Assembly (NCBI GenBank): GCA_004322045.1
Contig: SCRN01000034.1
Coordinates: forward strand, 248,001 to 312,000
Direction: 5' to 3'
From: Paraburkholderia sp.
Lineage (GTDB): Bacteria > Pseudomonadota > Gammaproteobacteria > Burkholderiales > Burkholderiaceae
Length of the DNA stretch: 64,000 nt
Made by a program: the position numbers and the translations under genes. A model generated the notes under the pieces. The model was not told the DNA's origin, did not search any database, and saw nothing but the letters and a program-made list of their open reading frames with translations. This document shows, piece after piece, positions 36,156-44,879 of the stretch. The first letter of the stretch is position 1; each line of letters starts with the position of its first letter.

Positions 36156-38332
36156 GCTGCTTTCTTCTTCAATACGGCGCGCGGCTTGCCCGCGGGTTGG
36201 ACACGGGTCTGCGCGCGCAACCGGCGTGTGCCGACGAATCGTTGCGTCAGCAGAATCATCAGCAGCATGACGACCACGAGCACGCTCGCATAAGCGATCG
36301 CGGTGCCGTAGTTGCCATTCGAGACGAGGCCGATGATGTACGACGTAGCCATATCGTAATTGGCGCTGACCAGGAAAATCACAGCGCTGACCGACGTAAT
36401 GGAGCGCACGAAGCTATATACCAATGCCGAAGCCAACGCCGGGCGCAGCAACGGCAGAATCACCCGGCGGATAGTCGTGAAACTACCGGCGCGCAGCATG
36501 ATCGAGGCTTCGTCCAGGCTCGCATCGAGCTGGCGCATGGCGGCGATGCCGCTGCGCAGCCCCATGGGCATATTGCGAAAGACGAAGCACAGCACGAGAA
36601 TCGCCGCCGTGCCGGTCAGTTCGACCGGGCCAGCGTTGAACGTCAGCAGATAGGCGATGCCGATCACCGTGCCCGGAATCGCGAAGCTGAGCAACGTGCC
36701 GAATTCGAAGAGGCGTTTGCCGGCGAAGCGCTGACGGATCAACAGCCACGCCGCGAGCATGCCGACGAACGACGTCAACGGCGTGGCGATTGCGGCAATG
36801 GTGAGCGTCGTGAAGAACGACGGCCACGCTTGGCCGTTCCAGTGCAAGCCGCCGACGTCGCCCGAGACGCCGAACGCATCGAAGTAATGCGCGAACGTCA
36901 ACGTGTTGTCCACGCCCCAAATCTTGACGAAGCCACCCAGCAGCATCATCCCGTACACGATGAGCGTGAACCCATACCAGGGCACGGCCACGCACCACAA
37001 CCCGATTTGAAGTCGGCGATCGAGCGGCGCATGCGCGCCGCTATCGGCCTTGCCCGATACCGTGACGTAGGATTTGCGGCCCAGCCACAGGTTTTGCAGC
37101 ATAAAAGCGCCGAGCGCGAACACGAGCAGCACGAGCCCGAGTCCGGCCGCGCGGCCCGGATCGTTCTGCGCACCGACGACGGAGAAATAGATCTCCGTGG
37201 ATAGCACGTGGAAGTTTCCGCCCAGCACGATCGGATTGCCGAAATCGGCCATGCTCTCGATGAAGCACAGCAGGAAAGCGTTGGCCAGACCTGGGCGCAT
37301 CAGCGGCAACGACACGGTCGCGAACGTCTGCCAACGCGATGCACCGAGTGTCTGTGAGGCTTCTTCGAGCGACGGCCCCACCCCTTCGACCACGCCGATA
37401 AGGGTCATGAACGCGATCGGCGTGAACGCGAGCAGTTGCGACAGCCACACGCCCGGCAGGCCATAGAGCCAACGCCCAGGCCTCATGCCGAATAGATCGG
37501 CGATCAACATCGTCAGCGCGCCATTGCGGCCCAACAGCAGAATCAATGCGAGCCCGAGCACGAATGGCGGTGTGATGATCGGCAGGACGCTCAGACTGCG
37601 CAATACGCGGATCCAGCGCGCCGACGTGCGCGCAACCAGCAATGCGAAGACGATGCCGAGCGAGGTCGAACCGGCCGCACTCGCCACGGCGAGCGCCAAG
37701 GTGTTCCATGCCACGCCGCACGTGCGGCCGCCGGACAGGCAAGCAAGCCCCCACACACTACGCGAAGCGACTCGCGGCAGCACGGCAGCCAGCGCAAAGC
37801 GGCCGTCGGCATCGCCGAACGCATCGAGCAGAATGCTGCCGACGGGCCAAAACACGAACACGCCGATCAACGCCACGACGATGCCGATTGCCGCGGTAAC
37901 GAAGAGGTCGCCGCGACAGGCGCCGCACAACGCCGCCCCGCTCGTCGACATCACGATGAACACGGTAGTCGCGAGCAACGCACCGGCGCCGAGCCCGGCC
38001 GGTGCACCCGCGCGCGCCGCCATGCCCCATGCCAGCCACGCAATCGTCGCGAGCCCCGCGGCCCCGCTGACGAGCCAGACGATGCCGAGCCGTCGCCGGG
38101 CGGAAACGATCGCTACGCCGGCCGCGGCAACGGCAAGCCATCCGAACAACCCCCACAGCGGAGTCAACCCGAAGCGCGCGGCTTGCAGCAATGCGGGCGC
38201 ACCCGCGGCCGATTCGAATACCCTCGGCGCGAGCCAGTGCAGCGCGAACACGCCGCCGTCCTGCTGATACCAAGGCAACGCAACGAGTGCAAACGCGCCG
38301 AGAGCCAGCCAAATCGACAGAGTCTTTTTCAT
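36152..38332 (-). CDS. ABC transporter permease, fused two-domain (AfuB/FbpB-like)
   Basis: A 726-residue membrane protein with about 14-16 hydrophobic segments. It contains two binding-protein-dependent permease domains in one chain, each with its E-A-S-x-x-L-G-A (first: E-E-A-S-Q-T-L-G-A; second: D-E-A-S-I-M-L-R-A) coupling-helix sequence. An extra N-terminal membrane region of about 120 residues precedes the first domain. The single-chain form is the FbpB/AfuB arrangement. It is 9 bases from the binding-protein gene. Confidence 0.85.
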   Translation of the reverse strand: MKKTLSIWLALGAFALVALPWYQQDGGVFALHWLAPRVFESAAGAPALLQAARFGLTPLWGLFGWLAVAAAGVAIVSARRRLGIVWLVSGAAGLATIAWLAWGMAARAGAPAGLGAGALLATTVFIVMSTSGAALCGACRGDLFVTAAIGIVVALIGVFVFWPVGSILLDAFGDADGRFALAAVLPRVASRSVWGLACLSGGRTCGVAWNTLALAVASAAGSTSLGIVFALLVARTSARWIRVLRSLSVLPIITPPFVLGLALILLLGRNGALTMLIADLFGMRPGRWLYGLPGVWLSQLLAFTPIAFMTLIGVVEGVGPSLEEASQTLGASRWQTFATVSLPLMRPGLANAFLLCFIESMADFGNPIVLGGNFHVLSTEIYFSVVGAQNDPGRAAGLGLVLLVFALGAFMLQNLWLGRKSYVTVSGKADSGAHAPLDRRLQIGLWCVAVPWYGFTLIVYGMMLLGGFVKIWGVDNTLTFAHYFDAFGVSGDVGGLHWNGQAWPSFFTTLTIAAIATPLTSFVGMLAAWLLIRQRFAGKRLFEFGTLLSFAIPGTVIGIAYLLTFNAGPVELTGTAAILVLCFVFRNMPMGLRSGIAAMRQLDASLDEASIMLRAGSFTTIRRVILPLLRPALASALVYSFVRSITSVSAVIFLVSANYDMATSYIIGLVSNGNYGTAIAYASVLVVVMLLMILLTQRFVGTRRLRAQTRVQPAGKPRAVLKKKAA

Positions 38333-38341
38333 CAGCGTGCT

Positions 38342-39367
38342 TCAGTTACCGTGAGAGTAGATTTCCGACGTCCAGCGCTGCAGCAGATGCTTGCGCGTCT
38401 GCGGCGAGCCGTACTTCGCGAAGTCGTAGTCGATCAACTTGATCGAGGCCAGGTTCGGGGCCTGCGGCGGCACCTTCGCTTGCACGTTCGACGGAATTTG
38501 ATAGGCCTTGGCCTCGACCGCTGCACTCTGCGTATCGGCACGCAGCGCGAAGTCATAGAAGCGCTCGGCCTCGGCAAGATTCTTCGCCCCCGCCACAATG
38601 CTCATGCCGCCGATTTCGTAGCCGGTGCCCTCGCACGCAGGCGTCACCGCGATCGGAAACCCGGCCACCTTCTGCTTGATCAGATCGTGCATGAATTCGA
38701 TTGCCACCGTAGATTCGCCGCGCGAGGCGGCCTCACCCGGCGCGACGCCCGTATCGGTGTATTGGTTGATGTTCGCATTGAGCGCGCGCATGTAGGCGAA
38801 TGCGTCGTCTTCGCCGAAAAGCTGCACGAGCGTGGCGAGCGCGACGTACGACGTGCCCGACGAATTCGGATTGGCGATTTGGATCTCGCCCTTATAGGCC
38901 GGATTGAACAGATCCTTCCAGCACTTCGGCACGGGCAGCTTGCGCGCTTTCAACTCGTTTTCGTTGTAGCCGATTCCCAGCACGCCCTGATAGATTCCGA
39001 CCGAGCGGCCCTGCGCCACTTTGGCGAATCCCTGTGCCCATGGCTGCAACTGCGCTTGCAACGGCGACTGGTACGCCTGCGTCAGATTCTCGAACGCCGC
39101 CTGCAAATGCGCGTCGCCCGAGCCGGCCCACCACACGTCGACCTGCGGATTCTTCCCCTGCGCTTGAATTTGCGCGAAGCTTTCCCCCGCGCTCTTGCGG
39201 ATCATCGACACTTGCACCCCGCTTTCCTTCTCGAAGCGTGTCTTCATCAACTGACACCATTCGAGGTCCGCGGAGCACAGCACGTTCAGCTTGCCTGCAG
39301 CGTGTGCGCCCGACATGACGCATAGCCCCAGAACGAGAGCGACCGAGCGTCCCAAAAAGCTTTTCAT
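38342..39367 (-). CDS. Periplasmic solute-binding protein (AfuA/FbpA-like)
   Basis: A 341-residue protein with a signal peptide ending A-H-A-A. It is a family 1 type II binding protein. N-P-N-S-S-G-T-S-Y near residue 163 and Y-T-D-T-G-V-A-P-G-E-A are close to AfuA, whose studied member binds hexose phosphates rather than iron. Tyrosine pairs typical of ferric-binding proteins are not evident. It is the first gene of the importer operon, with an operator 116 bp upstream. Confidence 0.82.
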   Translation of the reverse strand: MKSFLGRSVALVLGLCVMSGAHAAGKLNVLCSADLEWCQLMKTRFEKESGVQVSMIRKSAGESFAQIQAQGKNPQVDVWWAGSGDAHLQAAFENLTQAYQSPLQAQLQPWAQGFAKVAQGRSVGIYQGVLGIGYNENELKARKLPVPKCWKDLFNPAYKGEIQIANPNSSGTSYVALATLVQLFGEDDAFAYMRALNANINQYTDTGVAPGEAASRGESTVAIEFMHDLIKQKVAGFPIAVTPACEGTGYEIGGMSIVAGAKNLAEAERFYDFALRADTQSAAVEAKAYQIPSNVQAKVPPQAPNLASIKLIDYDFAKYGSPQTRKHLLQRWTSEIYSHGN

Positions 39368-39482
39368 GCGATTGTCTCCAGTTATTTATATGGCGGTGCT
39401 CGACGGTCGCGGCCGCTGCGTCGGAGCCGCGTCAGCACTCCGGCGATGCGCGAACGCAATCTCATCATCGCCGCAAACCATT

Positions 39483-39498
39483 TTGCACACGAGTGCAA
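39483..39498. promoter_or_regulatory. LacI-type operator O1, before the ABC importer
   Basis: TTGCACACGAGTGCAA, a near-perfect palindrome with a central CG as in LacI/GalR operators. The exact reverse complement occurs at 40773-40788 and 42083-42098. It lies between the LacI gene and the binding-protein gene, 116 bp ahead of the latter. Confidence 0.8.
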
Positions 39499-39564
39499 TT
39501 TAACACCAAGCAAAGGCTTGTTCAACACGAGCCATGTAAAAGACGGCGGTTGCGTACCCCGGAT

Positions 39565-40608
39565 TTACCCGGATAGCGGCCCCGCCGTATCGCGTTCGAC
39601 GAAAGAAACAGGGACCACGCGCACTTGCGCCGGCAACTCGAAGTCGTTCATCCGCTCGACCAGCACTTGCACGGCGCAGCGCGCGAGCTCCTGCACGTTC
39701 TGCGCAACCGTCGACAATCGATAGCTGTCGAGCGCGGCATGCTGGATATCGTCGAACCCGATCACACGAATATCTTCCGGGACGCGCTTGCCGAAACGAT
39801 GCCGAACCGCGTCGATAAAGCCCAGCGCGATCATGTCGGTAGCGCAGAAAACCCCATCGGGAATGCCGCGCGAGCGCTTCAGAAGCGTATTGGCGGCCTG
39901 CTGTCCGCCTTCATAGCTATCGGTCGACGTGTTGCACAGTTCGACTTCGCCTTTGCGCCGTGGCAATGCTTTGAGCGCGTCGACGAATGCATCGCAGCGC
40001 GCCTTGCCGCTAAAGTTGGAAATATGCGGCCCGACGAACGCGAAGCGCGTGGCGCCCGCCTGCACGAGCCGCTGCGCGGCCATCCGGCCGCCCGCGTCGT
40101 TGTCGCTGTTGACCACGTCGGCACCATCGAGCTCGGCCGCCCGGTTCAGCATCGCCACCGGAATGCGGCGGTTCACGTATTCGCGCGCCAACGCGAGCGG
40201 CGGCGCGCCGGACGTCATGATCACGCCGGCGATCCGATAGCTCAACAAAATCTGCAGCGAATGGGCGATTTGGTCGGCGTCGTCGGCATTCATCAGGATC
40301 GGCAGGAAGCCGTGCTCGCCCAGATAATGGGCGAGCGGCGCGAGCAGCTTTACCCGAAAGGGATTGGTCAGCCCCGAAGTCACCACGCCGACGAAGCTGC
40401 TGCGCCCTTGAATCATGTTGCGGGCATTGATGTCCACCTGATATCCGAGCTCTTCCGCAGCCTGCATGACCCGCGTTCGGGTCTTGCCGGAAATGCTGGC
40501 GCCCGGCGTGAACGCACGCGAGACCGCCGAACGCGACACGCCCGCGAGTTTCGCGACGTCTTCAGCGGTCGCCCAACTCTTCTCCCTGTCCTTCTCTTTA
40601 TCGCTCAT
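39565..40608 (-). CDS. LacI-family transcriptional regulator
   Basis: A 347-residue repressor. The N-terminal helix-turn-helix is T-A-E-D-V-A-K-L-A-G-V-S-R-S-A-V-S-R-A-F (~14-33), with a hinge near 57. The rest is a periplasmic-binding-protein-like ligand domain. It is transcribed in the same direction as the ABC importer and divergently from the porin. Three copies of one 16-bp palindrome around these genes are its probable operators, with a phosphorylated sugar or polyol as a likely inducer (inference). Confidence 0.88.
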   Translation of the reverse strand: MSDKEKDREKSWATAEDVAKLAGVSRSAVSRAFTPGASISGKTRTRVMQAAEELGYQVDINARNMIQGRSSFVGVVTSGLTNPFRVKLLAPLAHYLGEHGFLPILMNADDADQIAHSLQILLSYRIAGVIMTSGAPPLALAREYVNRRIPVAMLNRAAELDGADVVNSDNDAGGRMAAQRLVQAGATRFAFVGPHISNFSGKARCDAFVDALKALPRRKGEVELCNTSTDSYEGGQQAANTLLKRSRGIPDGVFCATDMIALGFIDAVRHRFGKRVPEDIRVIGFDDIQHAALDSYRLSTVAQNVQELARCAVQVLVERMNDFELPAQVRVVPVSFVERDTAGPLSG

Positions 40609-40715
40609 GTGCGTTCACGCGTTCCAATCGTCTACGTCGCCAGGCCGGTAGCTTACCAAACAGGCGAGAATCGCACACGTGTTCACTCGTAGCCACTTCG
40701 CCCATATACGGGTAA

Positions 40716-40739
40716 ATGCTCACGTGTTTTTGTGAGCAT
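40716..40739. repeat. Inverted repeat between lacI-type gene and porin
   Basis: ATGCTCAC (40716-40723) pairs exactly with GTGAGCAT (40732-40739) around GTGTTTTT. It differs from the 16-bp operator, so it could be a second regulator's site or a leader hairpin in the divergent promoter region. Confidence 0.4.
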
Positions 40740-40772
40740 ATCGGTTGAAAGCAGATACAAATTGCCTCAGAG

Positions 40773-40788
40773 TTGCACTCGTGTGCAA
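40773..40788. promoter_or_regulatory. LacI-type operator O2, before the porin
   Basis: TTGCACTCGTGTGCAA, the exact reverse complement of the site at 39483-39498, 80 bp upstream of the porin start. Its place fits repression of the porin promoter by the neighbouring LacI protein. Confidence 0.8.
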
Positions 40789-40867
40789 AACCACACGACT
40801 CGTCGCGTCCGATCCTCGCGCAGGAAGACAAAGGGCCGACCGATCACTCGAAAAACTGGAGACACGC

Positions 40868-42061
40868 ATGTCAACGAAATCCCCCCGCCGCTTCGCTTGT
40901 GCTTTACGGTGGCTCGTCCCGGGCTGTTCTCTGTTCGCCGTGCAACTCGCCTGCGCGCAAAGCAGCGTGACGCTGTACGGCGTCGTCGACGATGGCATCG
41001 CCTACGTCAACAATTCGCAGGGCGCCTCGCGCACCTACTTGCGAGCCGGCAACCTGTCCACCTCGAAGTTCGGTTTCCGCGGCGTCGAAGACCTGGGCGG
41101 CGGCCTCAAGACGATCTTCCAACTCGAAGCCGGCTTCGATCTGAACACGGGCGCCAACTCGTCGGCAGGCCTGCTGTTCAACCGCCAGGCGTTCGTGGGG
41201 CTGCAAAGCGCCCGGGCCGGCACGGTGACGGCGGGCCGCCAGTACACGCCCTACTACCTGTTCCTAGGCCCTTATGCGAGCAGCAACTGGTTGACCGGCG
41301 CAACCGGTGCGCAGCCCGGCGATATCAACGGCCTCGACAGCAGTTTTCGCATCAACAATTCCGTGTCGTACGTATCGCCGACTTACGCCGGATTTACGGT
41401 CGGGGCGCTTTATGGCGTAGGCGGGGTGGCAGGCAGTCTCGGGCGCGGCCAGACGGTCAGCGCGGCCCTGCGCTACGTGAAAGGCCCGCTCAGCGTGGCC
41501 GCAGGCTATCTGAAGATGTACAACACGGAGCTATCGAGCGGTTTCGATAGCGCTTCGACGGCGAACATCCCGACTTCCGCGGTCAACGCCGGATATGTAT
41601 CGGCGCGCAGCATCCAGCACGCGGCGATCGCCGGCAACTACACGATCGGCGATCTGACGCTAGGCTTGAACTACGCGAACGTGCGTTACGCGCCGGGCAA
41701 CCGCTCACTATTCCGCGACACGGCTATGTTCAATACCTACAGCGCGCTCGCGGCATATCGATTCACACCGGCATTCGCCGTGGCTGCCGGCTACTCGTAT
41801 ACCGCCGCATCGAAGGCAAACGGCATCGCCTCGGCCGCACACTATTCCGAGGTCTCGCTCAAGGAAGCGTACAGCCTATCCAAGCGCACGACCATGTATG
41901 CGCTGCAAGCCTACACGCATGCGAACGGCAAGACACTCGGCGCGAAGGGCAGCGGGCAAGTGATCGACGCCGCCGCCCTCGTCGGCGATTCACAAAACTC
42001 GACGCCTTCGTCGACAGGCAATCAGCTCGTCTTCATGCTCGGCGTGACCGCCCCCTTTTGA
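40868..42061 (+). CDS. Gram-negative general porin (OmpC/Omp32-like trimeric barrel)
   Basis: A 397-residue outer-membrane porin of the beta-proteobacterial type. The start at 40868 has GGAG 7 bases upstream and begins a signal peptide ending A-C-A-Q-S. The mature protein starts S-S-V-T-L-Y-G-V-V-D-D-G and ends in A-P-F, the C-terminal Phe needed for barrel assembly. G-F-R-G-V-E-D-L-G-G-G-L is the usual second-strand sequence. Operators before and after it tie it to the ABC importer, so it likely admits the same solute. Confidence 0.9.
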   Translation: MSTKSPRRFACALRWLVPGCSLFAVQLACAQSSVTLYGVVDDGIAYVNNSQGASRTYLRAGNLSTSKFGFRGVEDLGGGLKTIFQLEAGFDLNTGANSSAGLLFNRQAFVGLQSARAGTVTAGRQYTPYYLFLGPYASSNWLTGATGAQPGDINGLDSSFRINNSVSYVSPTYAGFTVGALYGVGGVAGSLGRGQTVSAALRYVKGPLSVAAGYLKMYNTELSSGFDSASTANIPTSAVNAGYVSARSIQHAAIAGNYTIGDLTLGLNYANVRYAPGNRSLFRDTAMFNTYSALAAYRFTPAFAVAAGYSYTAASKANGIASAAHYSEVSLKEAYSLSKRTTMYALQAYTHANGKTLGAKGSGQVIDAAALVGDSQNSTPSSTGNQLVFMLGVTAPF

Positions 42062-42077
42062 TTGATTTTCTTTTGAC

Positions 42078-42103
42078 CTCTATTGCACTCGTGTGCAATA
42101 GAG
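42078..42103. promoter_or_regulatory. Extended operator O3 / 26-bp palindrome after the porin
   Basis: CTCTATTGCAC and GTGCAATAGAG form a perfect 11-bp inverted repeat around TCGT. It includes the same 16-bp operator core (42083-42098) seen at O2. It starts 17 bases after the porin stop, away from any gene start. It may be an auxiliary operator for DNA looping, or serve also as a transcript hairpin. Confidence 0.65.
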
Positions 42104-42115
42104 ATGCTGGGCACA

Positions 42116-42150
42116 GCCGATGCGCCAACGAATAGCGATGGCGCATCGGC
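42116..42150. terminator. Strong hairpin between porin and SDR gene
   Basis: GCCGATGCGCCA (42116-42127) pairs exactly with TGGCGCATCGGC (42139-42150) over an 11-base loop. It has no T-run but lies between two converging genes, so a bidirectional transcription barrier is likely. Confidence 0.5.
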
Positions 42151-42210
42151 AAACTGGATTGAGCTTTACGATGGAACATTCACATCAGGCGAAGCATTTC
42201 ACATTTCCAT

Positions 42211-42957
42211 CTACCGCATGCCGCCGCTGGCGATGATATGTTCGCCCGTTAGCCACCTGGCATCGTCCGACGCGAGGAACACCACGGCCGACGCGATATC
42301 GTCCGGCTGTCCCACGCGGCCTAGCGGCGTCTGGCTGACCATGAACTTCTCCATGTCCGATCCGATCACGCCGGCGCTTCGCGTGCCCTCGGTCACGATC
42401 ATGCCGGGATTGATTGCATTCACGCGGATCTTCTTCGGCCCCAACTCGCGCGCGAGCACGCCCGTGATCGCATCCACGGCGCCTTTCGTGCCGCTGTAGA
42501 CAGCGCTCTCCGGTGGCGTAATAGTCGATGCGACGGAACTGACGTTGATGATGCTTGCGCCTTCCCCGAGGTGTTTGACCGCGGCTTGCGTGGTGAGCAG
42601 CACGCCGAGCACGTTCGTGTCGAATTGCTTACGGTAGTGTGCTTCCGTGATCGCTTCGATCGGGGCGAACTCATAAACGCCGGAGTTGTTCACGAGGATG
42701 TCGAGGCGGCCGTAGGTTTCGATCGCCGCGTCGACGATACCTTGCGCATCGGCGGCCTTCGATACATCGCCGCCGACGGCCACCGCCTTGCCTCCGGCCG
42801 CCGTGATCGCGGATACGACGGCATCTGCCCCTGCCTTGCTGCTGGCGTAATTGACCACGACCGAAGCCCCCTCGGCCGCGAGCGCCTTCGCAATAGCAGC
42901 GCCAATGCCTTTCGACGCCCCCGTGACAACAGCCACCTTCCCTGTAAGCTTGCTCAT
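42211..42957 (-). CDS. SDR-family oxidoreductase (glucose/3-oxoacyl reductase type)
   Basis: A 248-residue classical short-chain dehydrogenase/reductase. The NAD(P) site is T-G-A-S-K-G-I-G (~12-19), N-N-S-G-V is present, and the catalytic set is S139-type N-V-S-S with Y-x-x-x-K in Y-S-G-T-K. The start is the second of two adjacent ATGs (42957), 6 bases from AAGGGA. It resembles the 'glucose 1-dehydrogenase'-labelled SDRs; the substrate is unknown. It is divergent from the D-serine dehydratase-like gene. Confidence 0.85.
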   Translation of the reverse strand: MSKLTGKVAVVTGASKGIGAAIAKALAAEGASVVVNYASSKAGADAVVSAITAAGGKAVAVGGDVSKAADAQGIVDAAIETYGRLDILVNNSGVYEFAPIEAITEAHYRKQFDTNVLGVLLTTQAAVKHLGEGASIINVSSVASTITPPESAVYSGTKGAVDAITGVLARELGPKKIRVNAINPGMIVTEGTRSAGVIGSDMEKFMVSQTPLGRVGQPDDIASAVVFLASDDARWLTGEHIIASGGMR

Positions 42958-43359
42958 CATGCTTCCCTTCGCAAAACTCGCCTCGTTGATCGGAACCGGC
43001 GCCGTGACTGACATGCAGTGCTCGGCCGGCAACCAGACGGAATATAGGAGTGGGCGTGGCCGCGATAAAGCGGCCTAGGGCGAATTGACTAGTGGGATCG
43101 GACGAATAATCGGATGCATGTCGAACTGAGGGGCACGCTGGCCTTGGGATGATTAGCCGCCTACCGGCTCGCGCCGCGGTCGCGTCTCGCACCGCCATGC
43201 CGCAACAATGCTCGGAGCGCTCAAACATTAAATATCGCTTAACGCCCGATTTATGAGTCGTTAAGCACAAATTCTTGGTGCGCTCCTATAGTGGCCCTTC
43301 CGAATGCGCGATGTGGACGCAGGGATGCCGATCGCGCGACGAATCGCCAGGAGCCAGAA
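42958..43359. other. Divergent promoter region, SDR / D-amino-acid enzyme
   Basis: This 402-bp region has no gene I can support. It contains the 26-bp TTAA-N18-TTAA element at 43239-43264, which also shows GCTTAACG/CGTTAAGC symmetry (43237-43266). CAGGAG before 43360 is the ribosome-binding site of the next gene. Confidence 0.5.
43239..43264 (+). promoter_or_regulatory. 26-bp TTAA-N18-TTAA element, copy A
   Basis: It opens TTAACGCCCG and ends GTCGTTAA. Flanking bases extend the inverted repeat to GCTTAACG / CGTTAAGC (43237-43244 and 43259-43266). Related elements of identical length lie at 45662-45687 and 51414-51439. It is about 95 bp upstream of the D-serine dehydratase-like gene. Confidence 0.6.
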
Positions 43360-44490
43360 ATGAATTTGGAGTCGTTGAATACGCCCACCGCATTGATCGA
43401 TATCGCGCGCATGAACCGCAACATCGAACGTATGCAGCAACGCATGAACACGCTCGACGTGGGCTTCCGGCCGCACGTCAAGACAACCAAATGCGTGCAG
43501 GTGGTCCAGGCCCAAATCGATGCGGGCGCGTGCGGCATCACGGTATCCACACTCAAGGAATCTGAACAATTCTTCGCATGCGGCATCCGCGATATCGTCT
43601 ACGCCGTCGGCATGGCCCCGAACAAACTGCCGCAGGCACTGGCACTGCGCCGACAGGGCTGCGACTTGAAAATCGTCGCCGATAGCGTCGCCTGCGCCGA
43701 GGCCATCGTTGCCTTCGGCCGGGCCCACGAAGAACCGTTCGAAGTCTGGATCGAGATCGACGTGGACGGCCATCGTTCAGGCATCGCCCCCGAGGACGAC
43801 ATGCTCCTCGCTGTCGCAACGACGCTCGTCGGCGGCGGCATGCAGCTTGGCGGTGTATTGGCGCACGCAGGCTCCAGCTATGACTACGATACGCATGAAG
43901 AACTCGTCCGTATTGCCGAGCAGGAACGCTCGGGCTGCGTGCGCGCCGCCGAGCGCTTGCGGGCAGCGGGCCTGCGATGCGATGTCGTCAGCATCGGGTC
44001 GACGCCGACAGCACTGGCGGCGGAACATCTCGAGGGCGTGACGGAAGTGCGCGCGGGCGTCTACGTCATGTTCGATCTCGTCATGCACAACGTGGGCGTC
44101 ACCGACATATCCGAGATTGCCTTGACCGTCCTGACCACCGTGATCGGCCACCAGAAGGAAAAAGGCTGGGCCATCGTCGATGCGGGCTGGATGGCGATGA
44201 GCCGCGACCGCGGCACCCAGCGCCAGAAGCGCGACTTCGGCTACGGTCTCGTCTGCCTCGAAAACGGCGAGGTGTTGAGCGAATATCTGATGAGCGGCGC
44301 AAACCAAGAGCACGGCATCGTCTCCCGGTCAGGCTCGCCGGATCACGAGATCGAGCAGCGGTTTCCCATCGGGACGCGTCTACGGATCCTCCCCAATCAT
44401 GCGTGCGCCACCGGGGCGCAGCACCCTGCTTATCAGGCCGTGAGCCCGGACGGCAGTGTCGAGACCTGGCCGCGCTTCTATGGCTGGTAA
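43360..44490 (+). CDS. D-serine dehydratase / D-threonine aldolase-like PLP enzyme (DSD1 family)
   Basis: A 376-residue fold-type III PLP enzyme (alanine-racemase N-terminal fold). The PLP lysine is in R-P-H-V-K41-T-T-K. The C-terminal domain has N-H347-A-C349-A-T, the His-Cys metal site of the eukaryotic-type D-serine dehydratase and D-threonine aldolase group. Products would be pyruvate plus ammonia, or glycine plus an aldehyde, from a D-beta-hydroxy amino acid. The start at 43360 follows CAGGAG. A terminator at 44554 follows. The exact substrate is not decided by the sequence. Confidence 0.83.
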   Translation: MNLESLNTPTALIDIARMNRNIERMQQRMNTLDVGFRPHVKTTKCVQVVQAQIDAGACGITVSTLKESEQFFACGIRDIVYAVGMAPNKLPQALALRRQGCDLKIVADSVACAEAIVAFGRAHEEPFEVWIEIDVDGHRSGIAPEDDMLLAVATTLVGGGMQLGGVLAHAGSSYDYDTHEELVRIAEQERSGCVRAAERLRAAGLRCDVVSIGSTPTALAAEHLEGVTEVRAGVYVMFDLVMHNVGVTDISEIALTVLTTVIGHQKEKGWAIVDAGWMAMSRDRGTQRQKRDFGYGLVCLENGEVLSEYLMSGANQEHGIVSRSGSPDHEIEQRFPIGTRLRILPNHACATGAQHPAYQAVSPDGSVETWPRFYGW

Positions 44491-44879
44491 GGCGCGCAAA
44501 AATTCAAGACCATGACAGGAGCGTTGCGATGAGGTACGTCTCGACCCGAGGCGACCGCCGCGAGCGGCGGTTTTCGGAAGTGCTGATGTAGCCGCCCACG
44601 AGATTATTCGCAGTCCTACACGCACGAACGACGATAAGACGATTTTGCTATTTGCCGTCGATGTTGCATCGCGTCACTTCATGCCGCAGGAACTGCCGCG
44701 AATCCCCCTGAAAACAGGTGAAACGCGTTTTTTGCCCTCGTCAATTCGGTGTAGTAGCGAAGTCATTCCCGCTTAAATTTCATCTACCGACACTTCCATC
44801 GGTGCTTGCCCGAAGTGGTGTGCGGCAAGCCCTTCATTCAAGAGTCCCTTGGGATTCGTCACTCATCGAGACTGAAGAC
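44491..44879. other. Intergenic region with terminator
   Basis: This 389-bp gap holds the terminator at 44554-44574, a 20-codon frame that spans that hairpin and is not a gene, and then the leader of the dehalogenase-type gene. No copy of the TTAA-N18-TTAA element was found here. Confidence 0.5.
44554..44574 (+). terminator. Rho-independent terminator after the DSD1-family gene
   Basis: ACCGCCG / CGGCGGT form a GC-rich stem (44554-44571) with loop CGAG, followed by TTTT. It lies 63 bases after the stop at 44490. Confidence 0.75.

Noticed and set aside
38342-39367. Ferric-iron binding protein
   Set aside because: The tyrosine pair of FbpA is not evident, and LacI control plus a coupled sugar-phosphatase-type enzyme point to a phosphorylated organic solute.
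44529-44591. 20-codon frame MRYVSTRG... after the DSD1-family gene
   Set aside because: It spans the Rho-independent terminator hairpin and its T-run, so it is not a likely gene.
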